A stretch of 64,000 nt of DNA from the NCBI RefSeq assembly GCF_900101915.1, contig NZ_FNAL01000006.1, positions 100,526 through 164,525 of the forward strand, written 5' to 3'. The DNA comes from Psychrobacter pacificensis (GTDB lineage Bacteria > Pseudomonadota > Gammaproteobacteria > Pseudomonadales > Moraxellaceae). The notes under the pieces were generated by a model that was given only the letters and a program-made list of their open reading frames with translations, was not told the DNA's origin and made no database searches. A program made the position numbers and the translations under genes. Of the stretch, positions 56,158 to 64,000 are shown piece by piece. Numbering within the stretch: the first letter of the stretch is position 1; the number at the start of each line of letters is the position of its first letter.

Positions 56158-57075
56158 ATGAACCAAAGAACCATAAAGACAGCGATAGCCGTTACAGGTA
56201 CTGGTCTCCATAGTGGTCAGCCTGTTGACTTGGAGTTTCATCCACAGCCGGTTGATACTGGTATTGTTTTCGAGCGCTCTGATATTGTAGGCAGCGAGCC
56301 TATTCCAGCAAGTGCTTTTTTGGTGCAAGACACCATGATGTCATCAAACTTAGTATTTGGTGGTACGCGTGTAGGTACGGTTGAGCATTTGCTAAGTGCG
56401 ATCGCTGGGCTTGGGGTAGATAATCTATTGATTCGTGTTTCTGCTTCAGAAATACCGATTATGGATGGTAGTGCCGCTCCTTTTGTTGCTTTGCTACTTG
56501 ATGCAGGATTCTGTGAACAAGATGCTTTAAAGAAGTTCATTAAGATTGTACGACCAGTACGCGTCAAAGTAGATGATAAATGGGCAGAGCTACGCCCTTA
56601 CGATGGATTTGAATTGAATTTTGAGATTGACTTTGATCACCCTGCCATCGACAGAAATTTTCAACATGCTCAACTGCAATTCTCTACCCAAAACTTTATT
56701 GAGCAGCTAAGCGAAGCACGTACTTTTGGCTTTTTGCGTGACATAGAACAATTGCGTCAGAATAATCTGGCCTTGGGCGGCAGTATGGAAAATGCCATCG
56801 TCATCGATGATGCCAATATTCTTAACGAAGAAGGCCTACGCTTTAATGATGAATTTGTTCGCCATAAAATTTTAGATGCGCTCGGGGATTTATATCTGAT
56901 TGGTTATCCTATCGTCGGTCGTTTCAATGCCTACAAATCTGGTCATGCATTAAATAATTTGTTAGTGCGTGAAATACTCTCTGATAAAAATAACTTTGAA
57001 ATTGTAACTTTTGATGACAATGTAACATGCCCGATCGAATATTCACCGCTAAATGGTTTAGCAGTTGAAGGATAA
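56158..57075 (+). CDS. lpxC: UDP-3-O-acyl-GlcNAc deacetylase LpxC
   Basis: 305 residues, the E. coli length, from the ATG at 56158 (GAGAAG upstream); a start at 56101 would add 19 alien residues. Zinc and catalytic residues: GTVEHLLSAI (E76, H77), the later FVRHKILDALGDLYLIG and the GHALNN histidine. It commits UDP-sugar to lipid A synthesis. LpxC is regulated by FtsH proteolysis in enterobacteria, and ftsH is in this window (61.6 kb), but whether that applies here is unknown. Confidence 0.97.
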   Translation: MNQRTIKTAIAVTGTGLHSGQPVDLEFHPQPVDTGIVFERSDIVGSEPIPASAFLVQDTMMSSNLVFGGTRVGTVEHLLSAIAGLGVDNLLIRVSASEIPIMDGSAAPFVALLLDAGFCEQDALKKFIKIVRPVRVKVDDKWAELRPYDGFELNFEIDFDHPAIDRNFQHAQLQFSTQNFIEQLSEARTFGFLRDIEQLRQNNLALGGSMENAIVIDDANILNEEGLRFNDEFVRHKILDALGDLYLIGYPIVGRFNAYKSGHALNNLLVREILSDKNNFEIVTFDDNVTCPIEYSPLNGLAVEG

Positions 57076-57320
57076 ATACAGGAATATACACGAAGTATCG
57101 AAACATTTACGCAATATTACATAGCAACGCTATAATTACATTTATATAATATGCAATATTTTAAATATAAAGTTTATAGCATTTTGTGAATTTTATTCTA
57201 AGGCAGAGTGCGTAAAAGCTGTAGATGATTTTTTTTGTTTAAGACATTACAAAAAAGCAGCGTTATCAATCTCACTTTATGGTTTTATTTACATAACTTT
57301 ACATTGTAATATCTGTATTT

Positions 57321-57836
57321 TTAATGATTTGCTAAGCGTAGGAGGGCTTTTTTTAGATTTTCATCAGTGGTGACATGCTCTGCAGCCTGTGATATAGTCC
57401 GTTTTGTGTTTTGGCTAAGAGCCTGATTTTCATTGGCTTTACTAGGTTTGGGCAAGGCTGCTAATAACGCTGATGATTGTCTAGATGAATAATTATCAGC
57501 AAATGTTTTAGCTACTACAACGCGAATTTGCTTGAGTTGTTTAAATGTAATTGACTGCTCTGTTAATACTTGCAAATACGCATTCTGTAAATAACGAATA
57601 TGATTAGCAGCTGTCGTCGAACCCACACTGAGTATTAACTGCTCAGAGGTTAAACCTACGACCCAACAAGTATTGAGGATTTCCTCAGGTAGACAGTCTA
57701 CCAGCAGCTCTTTTACCTCATTGGTCGCTTCTATATATAGCCGCATGTTATTAGCAAGAGGTTGAGGTAGCGCGCTACCAGCAAAGGCTTGATGATCTAT
57801 AAGCTGGGCAAGCCGATTAGGCTGTTTTTTTGACAT
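57321..57836 (-). CDS. DUF721 protein (DciA-like)
   Basis: 171 residues. The DUF721 core spans about 25-115: LYIEATNEVKELLVDCLPEEILNTCWVVGLTSEQLILSVGSTTAANHIRYLQNAYLQVL. DciA proteins load the DnaB helicase in bacteria that lack DnaC. A flexible C-terminal tail follows. The family often sits after lpxC and before secA, and here it is next to lpxC but on the other strand. Assigned by pattern; the helicase-loader role is inherited from family knowledge. Confidence 0.82.
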   Translation of the reverse strand: MSKKQPNRLAQLIDHQAFAGSALPQPLANNMRLYIEATNEVKELLVDCLPEEILNTCWVVGLTSEQLILSVGSTTAANHIRYLQNAYLQVLTEQSITFKQLKQIRVVVAKTFADNYSSRQSSALLAALPKPSKANENQALSQNTKRTISQAAEHVTTDENLKKALLRLANH

Positions 57837-58080
57837 CGTGATGACTCATCTATTAGGTGACAAACTCGATATGTAGAATAGACATGCTAAAAGCGATATA
57901 TAGCAAAATTTTATGAGGTAGTTGACTAAACGGGTGGTGATACTGGTGTTAGTCACTATAAAAGAACGAGCTGTTGTGATAAGGATTTTATCATGTTTTT
58001 TAATGATTATATCCTCTAAATTAATTGATGTTTCGTCACGGATGACGAGCAGACTTGTATTAACAATAGGTAGTAAATTT

Positions 58081-58809
58081 ATGAAACAAGCTTTATTAAT
58101 TTTGTCAGTATTGGGAATGGGTATCGCACAGACGAGTGGTGCTGCCGAAATAACCTTTCAACCAAATAATACCTTGAGTCATACCATCACAAATATCTCT
58201 ACTTCTGCGAACTATGGTTCTAGTCGCAACATCTATAGCACTAACAGTGGTGCTCATGTATATAGCAACGATGAGATCAGTCAAGCCATTGACAATCTAA
58301 GCGCTCATGCTAAGCAAAAAGAATATCAGCTTGCGTCACTCACTAGCCGTTTGTCATATGAGCAGCATCAACAGCAAGCAAGTCGTGTTCCTGATCGCAA
58401 CTCTGCTCCTGCTATCGCAGCGGCAAATGCCTCACGAGTTGCACTATCTAGAAGTTCTGGCTACTGTGCTCGCTATGTACGTAAAGCGCTACAGTCAGCA
58501 GGTTACAAATTTACGCCTAATCCTTCAGCTTATCAATATGCCTCTCGTGGCACACTAGCCCAAGCAGGCTTTACCAAAATTAGTAACGATATGGAACCTC
58601 AAGTTGGTGACGTCGTTGTCTATAACCGCACCTCAAGCCGTCCACATGGTCATATCCAGATTTTTGATGGCAATGACTGGGTATCTGATTTCCGTCAAAA
58701 TAGCATCAGCCCATATAGCGGTACTTACAGCTATACCACATGGCGTGATTCGCAGTATGTTGATGATGCATCAGACCGTGGTATCTACCTTGCGATGGCT
58801 GACAAATAA
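58081..58809 (+). CDS. CHAP-domain peptidoglycan hydrolase
   Basis: 242 residues from the ATG at 58081, giving a signal peptide (MKQALLILSVLGMGIAQTSG) cleaved near GAA. The C-terminal CHAP domain starts SSGYCARYVRKALQSAGYKF (catalytic Cys) and has PHGHIQIFDG (catalytic His). A Ser/Asn-rich linker lies between. CHAP enzymes are amidases or endopeptidases acting on the wall in the periplasm. Its place beside the division cluster suggests a role in wall processing. An upstream frame extension from 57922 lacks a start site. Confidence 0.85.
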   Translation: MKQALLILSVLGMGIAQTSGAAEITFQPNNTLSHTITNISTSANYGSSRNIYSTNSGAHVYSNDEISQAIDNLSAHAKQKEYQLASLTSRLSYEQHQQQASRVPDRNSAPAIAAANASRVALSRSSGYCARYVRKALQSAGYKFTPNPSAYQYASRGTLAQAGFTKISNDMEPQVGDVVVYNRTSSRPHGHIQIFDGNDWVSDFRQNSISPYSGTYSYTTWRDSQYVDDASDRGIYLAMADK

Positions 58810-58843
58810 GTATCAGTTAAACGAATTAAAAGTTTTCTCCAAA

Positions 58844-58882
58844 CTCAGTAATGCTCTTTATGACATTGCTGGGTTTTTTTTT
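58844..58882 (+). terminator. Terminator after the CHAP gene
   Basis: CTCAGTAATG and CATTGCTGGG pair (two G-U) around ten bases and end in nine T. Confidence 0.82.
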
Positions 58883-58945
58883 GTGCTTTAAATAATGATA
58901 TCTAATAATAACTGTATCTAAGTGAGTGCAGATCATAGAAGTAAA

Positions 58946-59671
58946 TCAAAGTGCAAATTTTGGCCAATAGTCTTGATTATGAAAATCAGGAGGGGAGGCG
59001 TGCTGAGAGGCAAAATATAAAGCGGTCTTACCGAGCTGTAAAATAACACAAGGATGTATCTGCTCAATAATCGTATTTGCAATGGCGTATTTTTGATTAG
59101 GAAGTTCGACCAGAGGAACGTTAAAGCCTCGCTCATAGCGATGAATGGAATACGCTGCTGGTGATTTGTCAAATAACGATTTCTGTATTATGTCCTGTGT
59201 ATTTATATTATACGTCCACTCAATAGAGGCACGTGTGTGTCCATCAGTCTCGTATAAAGGTGTTGGTGGCAATGTGGCAGGATGGCGATAGCTTTTAAAC
59301 TCATAGAGTGCATAGCGGCCATCAGGGTTGGCGTTAATCTCAATGTAAGGTTTAGCGTCTTGAATCTCAGTAGCAGCCTCATCACTTAGAGTGTTACCCG
59401 TGATAAAGCATTCAAGGCAAGTCTCTTCCCACAGATAATCAGCAAATCCTACTCGGGCTTGCTGCCAAGTTGGCCAAACCAATTGATTGGCTAATATTTG
59501 ACTGGGTAAAGTAATTTGATAGGTTAACTGTAATTGTAATACTGGCTGTCGAACGATCTTAGCGTTCACCTTGACACGAATACGCTGTAATGCTTCTACC
59601 GTCACGTCCAGTTGCTGTGCGTCGTTTTCTAGCGTCTCGGCGGCTATAACAAGATTAAAAAATTGGTTCAT
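58946..59671 (-). CDS. DOMON-like domain protein
   Basis: 241 residues with no signal peptide. The features DYLWEETCLECFITG and KPYIEINANPDGRYALYEFKSYR match the DOMON-like family of gammaproteobacteria. A closing PDFHNQDYWPKF is also typical. The family may bind haem or sugar, but no enzyme activity is known. It is transcribed alone, converging on the CHAP gene. Confidence 0.8.
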   Translation of the reverse strand: MNQFFNLVIAAETLENDAQQLDVTVEALQRIRVKVNAKIVRQPVLQLQLTYQITLPSQILANQLVWPTWQQARVGFADYLWEETCLECFITGNTLSDEAATEIQDAKPYIEINANPDGRYALYEFKSYRHPATLPPTPLYETDGHTRASIEWTYNINTQDIIQKSLFDKSPAAYSIHRYERGFNVPLVELPNQKYAIANTIIEQIHPCVILQLGKTALYFASQHASPPDFHNQDYWPKFAL

Positions 59672-59830
59672 TATTTATCAAACTCTATAATACTTTTAAA
59701 AATTAATGGTAAAAGATTAAACCGAATAACTAGGGTGCACCCCGAATTCAAACGTTTATCACCATTTTTAAATAGGGATATGCCCTAGGCTGATACGACA
59801 CACTAAGCAGATCCAAAACCAGCAGACAAG

Positions 59831-59865
59831 ACAAAAGCCGCGAGCAAGATGCATCGCGGCTTTTA
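59831..59865. terminator. Hairpin terminator between yhbY and the DOMON-like gene
   Basis: AAAAGCCGCGA and TCGCGGCTTTT pair around ten bases. The T tracts are short in both directions; it most likely ends the yhbY transcript. Confidence 0.65.
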
Positions 59866-59930
59866 TAGTTACCGTCATTATTTAAGCTGATGCGGCCTAC
59901 TGTTATTCAAGCAAAGCTTGTCATGACATA

Positions 59931-60242
59931 TTACTGCGCGTGACGTGCTAGGTTAGACAGTTTAGGGTTGGCATTTGGGTTTTGGCGTAGCAATAATGCC
60001 ATACGTCCAATAGAATGGACCAAAGACGCATTAGCTGCTTTAGCAAGTTCAGCACCAATGATGTCGCGCTCTTCTTTGGTGCCAGCAGGCAGTTTTACTT
60101 TGATAAGCTCATGATCTGTTAGGGCGCGATCAATCTCTTCGGTAATGGTTGGGGTAATACCTTTGTTGCCGATCATAACGATAGGCTTTAGCTCGTGACC
60201 GATGCCTTTTAGACGTTTGATGGTAGCGTTATCGAGTTGCAT
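59931..60242 (-). CDS. yhbY: RNA-binding CRM-domain protein YhbY
   Basis: 103 residues from the ATG at 60242 with AGGA 5-6 bases upstream; the frame from 60284 adds 14 residues without a site. The CRM fold shows LKGIGHELKPIVMIGNKGITPTITEEIDRALTDHELIKVKL with its GxxG loop (GNKG) near residue 24-27. It binds pre-50S ribosome precursors. Divergent from rlmE, the usual neighbour. Confidence 0.93.
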   Translation of the reverse strand: MQLDNATIKRLKGIGHELKPIVMIGNKGITPTITEEIDRALTDHELIKVKLPAGTKEERDIIGAELAKAANASLVHSIGRMALLLRQNPNANPKLSNLARHAQ

Positions 60243-60576
60243 AGAATTCCTAGGTGTTGGTAAAAATAAAAATGGTACTGTCAAAAACAGTTATGGATCA
60301 TTATAGATAATCTGTGACCATCTTGCATGAGATCAGCAGGATTTTGCACGATTTTACGTGACGAAAATGTTAAACTGAATGTTTGGTACATTATAAACGC
60401 TACTGCCTTATAAAACAGTCATTTAACCAATAGAATTTGGTCAGTTTGCGACCAACCATGAATAAAAAATCTGATTAACACCGTATTTAGAATAATCCGC
60501 AACGGATTAGTATCAGTTTGTAAGCGATAGCGCAATTAAAGCAGCTAGATTTAGTAAAGCAATAGGAGCAGGTATT
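60243..60576. other. Divergent intergenic region, yhbY and rlmE
   Basis: 334 bases of AT-rich DNA holding both promoters. No gene or repeat was recognised. Confidence 0.45.
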
Positions 60577-61209
60577 TTGGCCACGCGTATCGAAAACAAA
60601 AAACTATCAAAGAGCAGCAGTGCTTGGATGAAAGAGCACATTGACGATCATTATGTACAAAAGGCTCAAAAAGATGGCTACCGTGCCCGTGCCGCTTATA
60701 AATTATTAGAGATTAACGAAAAAACCAACCTGATTAAAAAAGGCATGACGGTGGTAGATTTGGGTAGTGCGCCTGGCAGTTGGTCTCAAGTAGCGGGACA
60801 GTTGGTTGGTGACGACGGTATCTTGATTGCCTCTGATATTCTGGCGATGGATGCTTTGCCTAATGTTACCTTTATTCAAGGTGATTTTCGTGAAGCTGAA
60901 GTGTTTGACGCCATTATGGCAGAAGTAGGCGATAGGCAAGTCGACGTGGTATTGTCTGATATGGCACCCAATACGGCGGGGAATAGCGCTATCGATCAGC
61001 CGCGTATGATGTACTTATGCGAGCTGGCAGTGGACTTTGCTTTATCAACCTTACCAAAAGGTGGCGCACTTATTATGAAAGTGTTTCAGGGCGAGGGTAC
61101 ACAAGAATTACGCAAGCAGATGCAGCAGGATTTTAGTAAGATTCGTAGTATAAAACCAGGTGCGTCACGTCCGCGCTCAAAAGAGATGTTTTGGGTGGCG
61201 ATTAAATAG
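60577..61209 (+). CDS. rlmE: 23S rRNA 2'-O-methyltransferase RlmE
   Basis: 210 residues from TTG at 60577, with AGGAG about 9 bases upstream. The K-D-K-E tetrad of the RrmJ/FtsJ fold is present: AAYKLLEI (K38 region), VVLSDMAPN, ALIMKVFQG and SKEMFWV. The SAM motif VVDLGSAPGSWSQVA is intact. It methylates U2552 of 23S rRNA in the 50S subunit. ftsH follows, as in E. coli, here with a 401-base gap. Confidence 0.95.
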   Translation: MATRIENKKLSKSSSAWMKEHIDDHYVQKAQKDGYRARAAYKLLEINEKTNLIKKGMTVVDLGSAPGSWSQVAGQLVGDDGILIASDILAMDALPNVTFIQGDFREAEVFDAIMAEVGDRQVDVVLSDMAPNTAGNSAIDQPRMMYLCELAVDFALSTLPKGGALIMKVFQGEGTQELRKQMQQDFSKIRSIKPGASRPRSKEMFWVAIK

Positions 61210-61610
61210 TTTTAACATCAATGAGTTGCTACTATTGTAAGCGAGTTAATCAGTCACCATAAACTATCATTATGGTCGTATAAAAAGCGCTACATTCATT
61301 AACTGAATAATCGTGAAACCTGCTTGAATTATGCAGGTTAGCGCCATATATCATGGTATATTACCTTTGTTTTTAGCATACGTTTTAGACAAAGTCGTCT
61401 GATAATAAGCGTTTTACAAGCTCAATGATCGTATATCTATGTTTATCTCATACTGATTATTTATAAAAGCAATTTTTATGCTACCTGTAAATCATATAAA
61501 TTTAATTTAGCAGCTTTTTATTATCGGGATACTCGTTAAAAATGAGCAATACGTTTATAGACGTCACGTGTTTAGTAAACACACCAATAAGTAAGGGATG
61601 GGAATAACTA
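61210..61610. other. 401-bp gap between rlmE and ftsH with a hairpin
   Basis: No gene. AACCTGC and GCAGGTT form a 7-bp stem around nine bases (about 61318-61340) without a T tract. The long gap suggests ftsH has its own promoter. Confidence 0.45.
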
Positions 61611-63506
61611 GTGAGCGACATGGTAAAAAATACCTTATTGTGGCTGGTGGTAATCGGCGTTTTAGTGCTGGTGTTTAGCGGCTTTGATCAATCATCTGAG
61701 CCAGATAACCTTAACTACTCTGAGTTTGTGACCGCTGTGTCAGAAAACCAAGTAGCCAGTGTCGAAATTGACGGCGAACAGATCACCGGCGAAAAGAAAA
61801 ATGGCTCATCTTTTGAGACCATTAGACCGGCTGTGTCAGATGACCAGTTGATGCCAATGCTACGTGAGAACCAAGTCGAAGTCCAAGGGACCGCACCAAA
61901 GCGCCAAAGCGTATTGATGCAACTACTGATAGCCAGTTTCCCAATTTTACTGATTATTGGTCTGTTTTTATTCTTTATGCGTAATATGCAGGGCGGTGCA
62001 GGCGGTAAAGGCGGCGGCCCAATGAGCTTTGGTAAGTCAAAAGCCAAAATGCTGACGGAAGACCAAATCAAGGTGAACTTCGAAGATGTGGCTGGTTGTG
62101 AAGAAGCCAAAGAAGAAGTCGTTGAAGTGGTTGACTTTTTACGTGATCCGGATAAATTTACCAAACTTGGTGCCACGATTCCTCGTGGTATCTTGATGGT
62201 AGGTCCACCGGGTACGGGTAAGACATTGCTAGCAAGAGCCATTGCTGGTGAAGCTAAAGTGCCATTCTTCTCAATTTCAGGTTCTGATTTTGTTGAGATG
62301 TTTGTTGGTGTTGGTGCATCACGTGTACGCGACATGTTTGAGCAGGCGAAAAAGAGCGCCCCTTGTATTATCTTTATTGATGAGATTGATGCAGTCGGTC
62401 GTCATCGTGGCTCTGGCATGGGCGGCGGTAACGACGAGCGTGAGCAGACATTGAACCAATTATTGGTTGAGATGGATGGTTTTGAAGGCAATGAAGGTGT
62501 TATCGTTATTGCTGCAACCAACCGTGCTGACGTGCTTGATAAAGCATTGTTGCGTCCAGGTCGTTTTGACCGTCAGGTTCAAGTGGGCTTGCCAGATATC
62601 AAAGGCCGTGAGCAAATCTTAAAAGTACACTTAAGAAAGTTGCCGAACACCATCAGTGTCGATGCAGGTTCTCTTGCTCGTGGTACGCCAGGGTTCAGTG
62701 GTGCACAGCTTGCTAACCTTGTAAACGAAGCAGCCTTGTTTGCCGCGCGTCGTAACAAGACCAGTGTCGACATGAATGATTTTGAAGATGCAAAAGACAA
62801 GCTATACATGGGTCCTGAGCGCAAATCTATGGTGATACGCGAAGAAGAGCGCCGTGCGACCGCGTATCACGAAGCGGGTCATGCGCTAGTAGCTGAACTA
62901 CTGCCAGGTACAGATCCGGTGCATAAGGTCACTATCATGCCTCGTGGTTTTGCGCTTGGTGTTACTTGGCAGCTGCCTGAGCACGATCAAACCAGCATGT
63001 ATAAATCTAAGATGTTAAACGACATTGCGATTTTGTTCGGTGGTCGTATTGCTGAAGAAGTCTTTATTAATCAGATGTCAACAGGTGCTTCAAATGATTT
63101 TGAACGTGCAACCAAAATGGCACGAGCGATGGTCACTAAGTATGGTATGTCTGATGCACTAGGTATCATGGTGTATGAAGATGATGACAGCTCGCAAGGA
63201 TACTTTGGCGGTGGTGGTCGTACGATTTCAGAAGCCACGCAGCAAAAGGTTGATGAAGAAGTGCGCCGTATGCTAGAAGAGCAGTACGATATCGCTCGCG
63301 AATTGATTGAAGCCAATCAAGATAAAATGCATGCAATGGTTGAAGCGCTCATGAATTGGGAAACCATCGACCGTGACCAGCTGCAAGATATTCTAGCAGG
63401 TGAAGAACCGCGTCCACCAAGAGTCTATCAACATAACGAAGTCAACTTGTCAAAAAATGACATTAAGACGACTACTTCTACACCGCCACCATTACCGGCG
63501 ATGTAA
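61611..63506 (+). CDS. ftsH: ATP-dependent zinc metalloprotease FtsH
   Basis: 631 residues from GTG at 61611 (GGGA upstream; an ATG at 61620 is the alternative). Two membrane helices flank the periplasmic part (residues 5-25 and about 105-125). The AAA domain has [19 protein letters not shown] and the SRH arginines; the zinc site is HEAGH (H420, E421, H424). It degrades membrane proteins and regulators. A Pro-rich tail ([10 protein letters not shown]) ends it. A terminator follows. Confidence 0.97.
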   Translation: MSDMVKNTLLWLVVIGVLVLVFSGFDQSSEPDNLNYSEFVTAVSENQVASVEIDGEQITGEKKNGSSFETIRPAVSDDQLMPMLRENQVEVQGTAPKRQSVLMQLLIASFPILLIIGLFLFFMRNMQGGAGGKGGGPMSFGKSKAKMLTEDQIKVNFEDVAGCEEAKEEVVEVVDFLRDPDKFTKLGATIPRGILMVGPPGTGKTLLARAIAGEAKVPFFSISGSDFVEMFVGVGASRVRDMFEQAKKSAPCIIFIDEIDAVGRHRGSGMGGGNDEREQTLNQLLVEMDGFEGNEGVIVIAATNRADVLDKALLRPGRFDRQVQVGLPDIKGREQILKVHLRKLPNTISVDAGSLARGTPGFSGAQLANLVNEAALFAARRNKTSVDMNDFEDAKDKLYMGPERKSMVIREEERRATAYHEAGHALVAELLPGTDPVHKVTIMPRGFALGVTWQLPEHDQTSMYKSKMLNDIAILFGGRIAEEVFINQMSTGASNDFERATKMARAMVTKYGMSDALGIMVYEDDDSSQGYFGGGGRTISEATQQKVDEEVRRMLEEQYDIARELIEANQDKMHAMVEALMNWETIDRDQLQDILAGEEPRPPRVYQHNEVNLSKNDIKTTTSTPPPLPAM

Positions 63507-63528
63507 GGCAGTTCTGATTGAAGTTTAA

Positions 63529-63560
63529 TAAAAGGCCCTTTATCATAAAGGGCCTTTTTA
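63529..63560 (+). terminator. Terminator after ftsH
   Basis: AAAAGGCCCTTT and AAAGGGCCTTTT pair around TATCAT or similar and end in a T run. Confidence 0.88.
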
Positions 63561-63754
63561 TTGTCATCATTCTTTTAAGGGCTTAGGACGTCATAAGATT
63601 TACTGGTATCATAAGCACAGATAACGAACTCTCGAGCTATTTTATACAACCTTAGATTAACACATGAAGTGCAATACCAAATGCAAGGTGAAAAAAAGAC
63701 CTAGATGCGCTAGCATCAAAGTTTTTATCCACCGACCAAAGTGAGATTGCAACC

Positions 63755-64000
63755 ATGAGCTATACACATCTAAGCCTAGGTGAACGATACCAGATTTATG
63801 CCCTTAAAGGGGCAAAACATAGTATTAATTTTATAGCGAGGGTGTTAAACAGAAGTCCCAGTACCATATCAAGAGAGCTTAGGCGTAATAAAAGCCTACG
63901 AGGTTACCGAGCAAAGCATGCTAATAACAAGGCTTGTGACAGACGGGCTAACAACGCCACAACTATTGTGACTGACCTCTGGGCATGGGTGACAGACAAG
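63755..64000 (+). CDS. IS30-family transposase (N-terminal part, cut by window edge)
   Basis: 82 codons remain. They start MSYTHLSLGERYQIYALKGA and continue with FIARVLNRSPSTISRELRRNKS, the HTH of IS30-family transposases, then GYRAKHANNKACDRR. The DDE catalytic core lies beyond the window. The left terminal repeat of the element was not located with confidence in the 63.56-63.75 kb leader. The insertion follows ftsH and its terminator, so it does not break a gene here. Confidence 0.9.
   Translation, partial: MSYTHLSLGERYQIYALKGAKHSINFIARVLNRSPSTISRELRRNKSLRGYRAKHANNKACDRRANNATTIVTDLWAWVTDK

Noticed and set aside
61715..62335. 206-residue minus-strand frame inside ftsH
   Set aside because: An antisense shadow of ftsH; no start site and no recognisable protein.
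1..64000. CRISPR arrays, prophage or defence islands
   Set aside because: No regularly spaced repeats, cas genes, phage structural genes or restriction systems were seen; accessory content is limited to IS fragments and MITEs.

Overview
The window looks like core chromosome of a Psychrobacter-type bacterium (Moraxellaceae, Gammaproteobacteria). This is inferred from moderate GC with AT-rich intergenic DNA, the protein sequences, and the order murG-murC-ddl-ftsQ-ftsA-ftsZ-lpxC next to yhbY/rlmE-ftsH. No database search was possible, so the genus is an inference. Most of the window is housekeeping sequence, broken up by small non-autonomous elements and decayed insertion sequences.

Layout. 1-3.5 kb is a sulfur-stress group: a SulP permease cut by the window edge, a BigR/SqrR-type ArsR repressor, a divergent persulfide dioxygenase and thioredoxin TrxC. 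3.6-6.0 kb holds a small lipoprotein, SirB-like and BolA proteins and an M48 lipoprotein protease. A tRNA-Gly(GCC) at 6.55 kb is followed by a dead IS3-family element (6.8-8.2 kb) whose orfB carries a 103-bp MITE. 8.5-10.9 kb is the most unusual region: a Roadblock/LC7 protein, a BLUF blue-light sensor with an unassigned C-terminal part, a small GTPase and a second Roadblock protein. The closest known analogy is the Streptomyces conservon (sensor, Roadblock, winged helix, GTPase), here with a photoreceptor as the sensor. 11.3-14.9 kb is a LysR/pirin/pirin/nitroreductase group. 15-17.6 kb has an Mpo1-like protein, PnuC and NadR. 18-29.3 kb has PspC, GlyQS, ZapA with a coiled-coil partner, UPF0149, ArgE, a LysE exporter and the RNA ligase RtcB. 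29.3-47.6 kb has MiaB, a lytic transglycosylase, an RNase T2-like protein lacking both catalytic histidines, Mdh, RibF, MurJ, AmpD, a DUF4105 protein, PyrE and GshB. 47.9-57.1 kb is the division and cell-wall cluster, followed by DciA-like, CHAP and DOMON-like proteins. 60-63.5 kb is yhbY/rlmE-ftsH, and the window ends inside an IS30-family transposase gene.

How the genes work together. The sulfur group should let persulfide stress relieve repression of sulfide-oxidation genes. PnuC and NadR form a nicotinamide-riboside salvage pair, although NadR lacks one histidine of its adenylyltransferase motif. The mur/fts/lpx genes supply lipid II, the divisome and lipid A, and MurJ and AmpD at 39-41 kb add lipid II flipping and muropeptide recycling. 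The light/GTPase module has no recognisable kinase or DNA-binding output beside it and is the best candidate for an undescribed system.
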